NCBI GenBank assembly: GCA_036346395.1
Contig: CM070615.1
Coordinates: 4,655,534-4,719,533 of the forward strand
Reading direction: 5' to 3'
Source: Hsuehochloa calcarea
Taxonomy: Eukaryota; Streptophyta; Magnoliopsida; Poales; Poaceae
Length of the DNA stretch: 64,000 nucleotides
Positions within the stretch are counted from its first letter, which is position 1, and the number at the start of each line of letters is the position of its first letter. Position numbers and translations under genes: made by a program. The notes beneath the pieces are model-generated. The model searched no databases and was not told the DNA's origin. It saw nothing but the letters and a program-made list of their open reading frames with translations. Shown here one piece after another: positions 58,201-64,000 of this stretch.

Positions 58201-60538
58201 AGAGTAATCCATCAATTCTCCAGAACTCAAAGCCGTGTAATGGACCTGCATCTGTTCCCATGGGTAAAGCTGGAAAAAAGGATGACGCTTCCAAAATGAG
58301 TAAGGGCTTATTTAGCTGGGCAACAGGGTGGTGGAAATTTGGAAAATCAGATACAGATAACAGTACAACCAATCAAAATGTCATTGATGTAGCAACTACA
58401 AACTCAATTGAGGAATCCAAATCTTTAAAGGCTTCAACTTGTGGAAGTGGACAACAAATGGTCAATGAAATATTCGCAAAATCTTATTTGTGGGATGTTT
58501 TAGAGAGACAGTTATCAAAACACTTTGGGTCTGAGCTTGTTTCGAAAGCGAAGACAAGGTAAAGTTTTTAATCCTTTAGATTTTTATTCGTGCCTTTTAG
58601 TTAGCTTTAGATCGTACTTTTAAATAATAGAAACTGTTGGGGATTTGACCTGAAACTCAAAATTGTGCAAATTTTAACTTTTTAAGTCAAGACTTGCAGT
58701 AATGCAACATATTGCTGTAGTATTTCTTTTTTTTTAATGTCAGAAGCAGTATGTAGATCTATCAAGTATCAACTAATGAGAAGAAAATAACTTGAAATGC
58801 CAACAAACTTATCATTCTATATATTTGATTGCAAGAGGTCTTATAGCCAGTAAGCCACAGATCTGCAATTTTGCCTGCGACTGCTTGAAAACTTTTGGTT
58901 ATAACTATAATTTGTTAGAACATCCTATGAGCAAGTTGCAGTATATAGAGTACATTTCCTGTGCTTCCCGCGCTACCTTCCTTCGAAAAATGATGCAAAT
59001 AGTCATGAAATTTTTTGGTTAGATAGGGTATGATATCATCTAGCATCATGCAAAAAATCAACTTTAAAAAAGACATATTTCAGTGAACAGTAGTTTCTCT
59101 TTTTTCCTTTTCTTTGTTGGATTTCCTTTTCTCCAAACTTTGTCCTTTTTGTTTCTCAATGTGTAGATCGAATTTAGATTTGAAATTTTGCATGATGCTA
59201 GATGATATCATACCCTATCTAACCAATTTTTTCAGAATTTTTCATGACCATTTGCATAATTTTTCGAATCAAGGTAGCACGGGAAGCACCGTAAGGCCGG
59301 AAGCACAGGAAATGTTCTCCCAGTATATATTGTTGCTCACAGTTACATCTAGTTCAGTAACCCGAAGTTCCCAGAACACTTATAGCTGTATCTGTTACTT
59401 CCTATGAGCATGCCTTTTCTACAATTCTACTCCTCCAGAACTAATTGATTCCAGGACAAACAAATGGATCCCACCCAGATTCTTATGACATAATATGAGA
59501 AATCATGTTTGGCTTGATCGTTTTAAGAGAGTATTTCTTACATGATTACTTTTCTTGGCCAGGGTGGAGTTGGCACATGGAATGCAGAAGCTGGATTGTT
59601 GGCCTCTCAAAGGCCTCGTTGAGAAAGATCTCAATCAGTTGGTACATTTGTTAATTTCGGAAAAGAAATGGATTGAAGAAACTCCTTCCAGATATTTTCC
59701 TTTTCGTCTTACCCTCCCTCACAAGAGAACATGTGTTCCATCGAATTCCAGTAAGTTTGATGGTCTCAGTTCTCTTATTTATAATGGGAAGACATTGCAG
59801 CAGAGTAAATATGCTGGTGACAAAAGTAGGGCAAACATGCCTCTCACTAGGGAGGAAATACTGTGTGATTGTCACAAGCTGTTAAAGGAGCTTCTTTTGC
59901 AATATGAATATGGATTTAACATCAGCATTTTCAAGCGTCATTTTGCTCGGAAGCATGGATACGAGCTTGATCACCAGAGGCTTGGGTATCCAGACCTTGA
60001 GTCACTGTTGCAGATTATGCCTGGTGTAAGGATAAAATTTCCAAGGGTTCTACCTGCAGAAAATGGAAATGGCCAGGCTGGCAGCAAGGACAATGGAAAT
60101 CAAAGTAATGGTGAGGACTTCACTTGGGAGGAACTTGGTCCTGTATCTGCTACCGCTGAAACTGCTGAAGGGCTTGATAAAAAAATGTGCTACCGACCTC
60201 CCACTCTTTCAGATGATGAATTCTCGGATGATGACAATCATGCAGACCAACAGCCCAGACGAGACACTGAGCAGAGCTCGCTCCTCCAAATTATTGATTC
60301 CTGGAACAGTAGCAAGCACGATGGTTCTAGCAAGAAACCTCAAGACACTGATGGGCTTGTGGATTGTTCTAGAAGCAACCCAGGTTATCTTGACAATCTG
60401 ATCGCAGGAAATGCACAAAAGCCTCCAAGGGTACGGCATAATAAGCAGTATTCTTTTGTGTCAGACTCCGAAGAAGATAAAGAGAAGGATAAACTGGTTG
60501 AGAGTGTCTTGGGCAGTCTGCAGAAAGCACGGGGCTGA
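55289..60538 (+). CDS. NYN-domain nuclease-like protein with two LOTUS/OST-HTH domains, intact three-exon CDS
   Basis: Exons 55289-55658, 56920-58558 and 59563-60538 join in frame (GT-AG) to 994 residues. The NYN (PIN-like RNase) domain spans about 53-190 across the first intron, with acidic positions in VSVWWDFENC (D60), KNSSDRSF (D130) and SGDKDF (D156, D158) that should bind metal. Two LOTUS/OST-HTH winged-helix RNA-binding domains follow, at about 254-312 and 764-829, separated by a long Ser/Thr-rich linker. The N-terminus (MSQLLCRRLPAHRWGGHYRR, then Ala/Gly) is Arg-rich and free of acidic residues, which suggests mitochondrial import. This matches Arabidopsis MNU1/MNU2, which help mature 5' ends of mitochondrial transcripts; the match is from domain layout and memory. 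The second intron holds a hairpin MITE. No defect is seen. Confidence 0.93.
58952..59315. mobile_element. Fold-back MITE in the second intron of the NYN/LOTUS gene
   Basis: The ends ACATTTCCTGTGCTTCC and GGAAGCACAGGAAATGT are exact complements. Further inside, GGTTAGATAGGGTATGATAT pairs with ATATCATACCCTATCTAACC, with CATCTAGCATCATGCAAAA continuing the stem. The whole 364 bp can fold as a long hairpin around a loop near 59070-59150. No target duplication is called. The sense-strand transcript of the host gene would contain this hairpin before splicing. Confidence 0.8.
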
Positions 60539-60743
60539 AAGTTGGCACAATTGAAGAACTGATAGATGCAGCAATGCCGATTTGCTTCTTTCGGCACCCA
60601 ATTGCAGCTGTTAGCCTGTTATCATTCTGAAAGCTGCGTCGCTCCTTGTTTGGATTAGTCATATCAAACAAAGTTACAGTTTTTGAGGTTATCATCTCGG
60701 CACGTAGTAGGATATGTTATGCGGGGTTATTCACGAAAGAATG

Positions 60744-60954
60744 GGTTGGTTCGGCTAACACGAAAGAATAAGAGCAAATTTGTTTCAATTTGTTATTTTT
60801 AAACATGAAAGAACGGTTTGGTTCGGCTAACACGAAAGAATAAGAGCAAATTTTGTTTCAATTTGTTATTTTTAAACATGAAAGAACGGTTTGGTTCGGC
60901 TAACACGAAAGAATAAGAGCAAATTTTGTTTCAATTTGTTATTTTTAAACATAA
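60744..60954. repeat. Minisatellite, three units of 71-73 bp
   Basis: Units start at 60744, 60815 and 60888 and share GGTTTGGTTCGGCTAACACG, AAAGAATAAGAGCAAATTTT and TTCAATTTGTTATTTTTAAA almost exactly. It lies about 200 bp downstream of the NYN/LOTUS stop codon. High identity implies recent expansion. Confidence 0.93.
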
Positions 60955-61081
60955 CGGTCTAAGGGATACAGAGAAGGGGGTAAGGGTATTTATGGCGTTC
61001 CTTCACGACTCACGCACGACCTAGGGTTGGCTGTACATATTGAAACAAACTTTAATTCAGAATTATTGTTCACGTCACGGA

Positions 61082-61307
61082 CTGTTTACGTCGAGTATTG
61101 TTCACGTCTTGGGTCTTCACGTGGCTTGGGCTTGTTCCTTTAAGTTTTAGGTTGTTTGGACCTTCCCCTTTAGTGTCATATGGATGTATCTGGTCTGTTT
61201 ACGTCGAGTATTGTTCACGTCTTGGGTCTTCACGTGGCTTGGGCTTGTTCCTCTAAGTTTTAGGTTGTTTGGACCTTCCCCTTTAGTGTCATCTGGATGT
61301 ATCTGGT
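61082..61307. repeat. 113-bp tandem duplication
   Basis: CTGTTTACGTCGAGTATTGT ... GGATGTATCTGGT occurs at 61082-61194 and again at 61195-61307, with about two base differences (CCTTTAAG/CCTCTAAG, CATATGG/CATCTGG). It borders the gypsy-like fragment that follows. Confidence 0.93.
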
Positions 61308-61329
61308 CGTAGACTTCGACCAGCGTTTC

Positions 61330-62001
61330 CTACCCTGCACAACTGCAACCTTCGGTTAAGACCTGGTCGTAACAGACCTGGTCGTGACAACTTAAAGCGA
61401 CTTCCCTTGATATTCCATGGTTCTCTTCTATTGCTTTGGTTCCGGCTAACCTCTCTTCTCTCTTGGTTTCAAAGTCTTCACAATGTTTAAACCTGAAAAT
61501 GCACAAAATAGTGACTTGAGGTAGTATTCCATTCTCATGAATAACATCATTAGGAATAGATATAAACGAGTTCACATCAATGTTATGCTTCTTTGCAAAA
61601 GTTTCAGCCCTTTTGGTAAGTTCATGTTGTTCCAAAGTACAGCAAAGATTAAACACAACATATGGAACAATGCGAAGGATGTCTTCATCATCCTCCCCTT
61701 CACGAAAAGCCGTTCTCGACTTTCGATAGCCTGAAAATATGCTAAACAAATAATACAACGTATATGCATAGTATATATATTTGTCATCCACACTCCTTCC
61801 GTTTAGCACATTATGATTTTCTGAAAGTGTACTAAACAAAGAGAACAACGTATATGCGTGATATATGTATGAATCAATTATTGTGTCATTCTCGTTGTTT
61901 TGCACAAAATAATTAACACAACAGAAGCTATATGATGTATTTGATATATACATTGCAATACTTTTATTCACATCATTCTCTCTCCCATGAGAAAAGGTCA
62001 T
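61330..62001 (-). CDS. Hypothetical ORF of the gypsy-like fragment, 223 codons
   Basis: Unrecognised protein. An internal duplication is visible: DSYIYHAYTLFSLFSTLS is followed some 30 residues later by DKYIYYAYTLYYLFSIFS, so an about 34-residue unit was duplicated. The C-terminal third is more charged (KREERLAGTKAIEENHG) and ends CDQV-like repeats (CHDQVCYDQV) and CSCAG. The frame has no stops but may not start at its first ATG. It probably belongs to the retroelement rather than the host. Confidence 0.35.
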   Translation of the reverse strand: MTFSHGRENDVNKSIAMYISNTSYSFCCVNYFVQNNENDTIIDSYIYHAYTLFSLFSTLSENHNVLNGRSVDDKYIYYAYTLYYLFSIFSGYRKSRTAFREGEDDEDILRIVPYVVFNLCCTLEQHELTKRAETFAKKHNIDVNSFISIPNDVIHENGILPQVTILCIFRFKHCEDFETKREERLAGTKAIEENHGISREVALSCHDQVCYDQVLTEGCSCAG

Positions 62002-62324
62002 TCTCGACTTTTCTAGTACATAGACATGATATTAAAGGGGCAAACGAAGTAAAGTTGTTCAAATATGGAGAGGAAAATTCTTAGTGACTTTCATGTTTTA
62101 ATTGCGCTACTTTGATTACTTGTACATGATTGTTCAACAAAGGATAAACAAGTAGGCTTAAGAAATCTTTTAAAGCAGCAAACACTATTATTGACAATCA
62201 TCTCATTGTGATCATCGCCTGGCACAAAAGATTGTTTATCCAAAACATGCAATTTCAATTCAGCAAGCTTACCACATGTAATGCATATTCGATAAATATA
62301 AAACATATCATCTACATTATATTC

Positions 62325-63158
62325 TCATATCAAATTGAACTTATATGTGTAGGCATAAGTATTAACCAGTGATTTTAAATATAAAATTTCAGCAACATTG
62401 TCAATCACACTAAATAGCTCTCTAGGATCATCAAACATGATATAGTACAAAGAATCACTAGGAGATAATCTAGTAAGAACTTCCTTATGAGTAATCAATT
62501 CCACATTATGTAAATTGAGCATAGAAATTTCAGAACATGGAATATTCAAAGGAATACTAGAGTTCTCACTCTTATTTACCTCTTCTTGATGAACATTCAA
62601 TTCAACACCATTATTGTTATCTTTAACGTACTCCTCAGTTGTTGTAGGTACTGTAGATAGTATTTCTTCATGATGTAACCATGGGGCAGCATGCACTCCA
62701 TCCCCAACCGTGGTTATCTCATCGTCTTTTACTTCTAACGGTGCTAGTTGTTGAATATTCAACTCTTCTTCTTTAATATCAACCTGCACAATATGAGAAA
62801 CAACACTGGAAGTAGGGAGTAAATCGTTAATTTCAACAATAACCTCACTTTTACTATCATCTACTTTACTCATTTCTTTTGGTGTATCCCTCACACTCTC
62901 AAATTGGATGCTCTCAATATCATATATGGTGAAATCACACAGCTCACAATTTTCAACACTCCCACTCAATTTGGCTATATGGCTCTCATCCTCACATGGG
63001 ATTTGAAGCATCTTATATTCCATTAATCGTGGACTAGCAATGGCGCAATTGCCATTAACCACGATCTCCTCATGTATTGCAGGTTGTGACGGAGCAGCAC
63101 TACTCGTCACCTCGGCCGAAGAAAAGGTTCCATGCTCGACCATCTTCTTAAGTGACAT
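62325..63158 (-). CDS. Hypothetical acidic ORF of the gypsy-like fragment, 277 codons
   Basis: An uninterrupted frame from ATG (MSLKKMVEHGTFSSAEVTSS) to stop, unusual among the surrounding decayed elements. The protein is acidic, rich in Glu, Ile, Ser and Val, with no signal peptide, membrane segment or metal motif that I can see. It holds repeated EELNIQQ/VELNVHQEE-type segments (about residues 150-200), and ends in a more hydrophobic part (DSLYYIMFDDPRELFSVIDN...). It sits just downstream of gag sequence. The function is unknown; it could be a linker part of a former gag-pol. Confidence 0.45.
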   Translation of the reverse strand: MSLKKMVEHGTFSSAEVTSSAAPSQPAIHEEIVVNGNCAIASPRLMEYKMLQIPCEDESHIAKLSGSVENCELCDFTIYDIESIQFESVRDTPKEMSKVDDSKSEVIVEINDLLPTSSVVSHIVQVDIKEEELNIQQLAPLEVKDDEITTVGDGVHAAPWLHHEEILSTVPTTTEEYVKDNNNGVELNVHQEEVNKSENSSIPLNIPCSEISMLNLHNVELITHKEVLTRLSPSDSLYYIMFDDPRELFSVIDNVAEILYLKSLVNTYAYTYKFNLI

Positions 63159-63189
63159 ACGGTGGATGAATAAGAACTAAAGAGTCGGT

Positions 63190-63600
63190 GTAGATTTAAT
63201 TGATGTGATTGCATATCTTTAAGTCTCTTTTCCACCTTCATAGCATATTTCATAAAATCTTGCAGACTACGAAAATATTCATCTTGAAGTGCAGCAACAA
63301 TCTGAAAATTTAAGCCTACTTTGAAGTATTTCTTTTCTTGATATGCACTAGTGATATTGGCACAACATATTGCATGACTCGACTCAACATAATAGTCTTA
63401 AACAACTTTGCCTCCTTGTGCAATGCTATCCACATGGAGTAGTAGTTCCCGCTCATAATAAGATGGAACAAATTCCCTTCTCATGGTCTATTTTAAATTG
63501 ACCCAAGATGTAATGAATCGTTTCTCACTTAGTTGTTGCCACCAACTAGAGGCATAGTCCTCAAAAAGACATAATGGTCACTCTCACTTCCTTGGCTTCT
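63190..63600 (-). pseudogene. Ty3/gypsy gag fragment (minus strand)
   Basis: Minus-strand translation across frames shows the retrotransposon gag core: EDYASSWWQQLSEKRFITSW, then a stop, then RREFVPSYYERELLLHVDSI, then a stop or shift before EYF-type sequence and FKVGLNFQIVAALQDEYFRS. This order (W-rich helix, RFVP-YYERELL, then GL..I..L) is that of gypsy gag proteins. Stops near 63497 and 63410 show it is decayed. No zinc knuckle follows. Confidence 0.65.
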
Positions 63601-63610
63601 CATTCAAACT

Positions 63611-64000
63611 TTTAGGATGTGGGACCGGAAAGGCGACTAGGGGGGGTGAATAGGCGCTTTCTAAACTTTTTCGCCTAAATCAAATTCAACACGAACTTTA
63701 CTCCTTTAGCTATGAAAGCTAAGAAGATCAGTAAGCGCACAGTGGAAGCCTTGTGCTGAATTCGATAACCCCGATAACCACACGTCACAAAAGTGGAGAC
63801 TTAATCTCAAAGGGCGATCTCGAGCACGAAGGTCGGTCGCCGGCTACGGGCGGTCGACCGACGTTCAACCAATGATCGACCGGCAACTAATCGGCGGTCG
63901 GACCGGTGGATGGTTCGACCCCGAGAAGATGATGGTCTGAATACATCGCGGTCGGACCGCCGTTACAACACCGGTCTGACCGGTTCAGTCCAGTACTGAA
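63611..64000. mobile_element. Edge of a retroelement related to the one at 18737, cut by the window end
   Basis: Opens with GCGACTAGGGGGGGTGAATA, matching the opening at 18750, and goes on to GCGGTCGGACCG / CCGGTCTGACCGG motif clusters near the end. The element continues beyond position 64000. No coding region is visible here. Confidence 0.5.

Larger units (their letters stand above)
61330..63610 (-). mobile_element. Ty3/gypsy-type retroelement fragment (minus strand) with gag and accessory ORFs
   Basis: Read on the minus strand, gag sequence comes first (63600-63190), then an intact 277-codon ORF (63158-62325), then a 223-codon ORF (62001-61330). No protease, reverse transcriptase or integrase is seen where they would be expected. 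Neither LTR is identified, unless the tandem repeats at 60.7-61.3 kb belong to one. The fragment is probably a non-autonomous or truncated element. Confidence 0.55.

Noticed and set aside
58561..59562. Separate small ORFs in the second intron of the NYN/LOTUS gene (58792-59022, 59114-59407)
   Set aside because: They overlap the hairpin MITE and show no protein features, and exons 2 and 3 join in frame across the region.

Overview
The window is plant nuclear DNA, most likely from a grass (Poaceae). The evidence is three host genes of types found in grasses (GC-rich first exons, GT-AG introns), dense nested transposons of grass-type families (Copia LTRs opening TGTTAG..ATGCCCTAAG, CACTA ends reading CACTACTACA, Mutator-like elements with long AT-rich inverted repeats), and LTR solo copies larger than 3 kb. 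The two 1.6 kb Copia solo LTRs resemble the RIRE1/Angela lineage, so Oryza or a relative is a reasonable guess, but the species cannot be fixed from sequence alone.

Layout: 1-6000 holds a hAT-like MITE and a decayed Copia element with both LTRs; 6000-8160 a possible exon remnant and a Copia solo LTR; 8249-10523 two nested Pack-MULE-like elements; 11.3-12.2 kb a broken PP2C phosphatase gene on the minus strand with a tandemly duplicated exon; 13.1-16.6 kb a Ty3/gypsy-type solo LTR; 16.6-22.9 kb a purine-rich tract and retroelement or MITE debris, including a nearly identical 280-bp direct repeat; 23.8-25.1 kb an intact trihelix transcription factor gene; 25.9-29.1 kb a second gypsy solo LTR; 31.5-39.2 kb an intact Tubby-like F-box gene whose 4.9-kb 5'UTR intron holds a 3.4-kb MULE on the opposite strand; 39.7-44.4 kb a second MULE split by a CACTA element; 44.4-47.5 kb a hAT-like MITE, a gypsy LTR fragment, a Copia gag with a very short LTR, and a DUF295 gene fragment; 47.9-49.5 kb a second Copia solo LTR; 49.9-55.1 kb gypsy LTRs nested in opposite orientations; 55.3-60.5 kb an intact three-exon NYN/LOTUS ribonuclease-like gene; 60.7-64.0 kb minisatellites, a gypsy-type element fragment with unusual accessory ORFs, and the edge of another retroelement.

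Only three genes look fully functional: trihelix (23799-25121 +), Tubby-like F-box (36716-39232 +) and NYN/LOTUS nuclease (55289-60538 +). They are unrelated in pathway and do not form a cluster. No secondary-metabolite cluster, CRISPR array or organelle insertion was seen, and no tRNA or rRNA gene was recognised. The most interesting material is transposon architecture: target-site duplications let the order of several nested insertions be read directly, and one gypsy-like fragment carries an intact 277-codon ORF without a domain I recognise.
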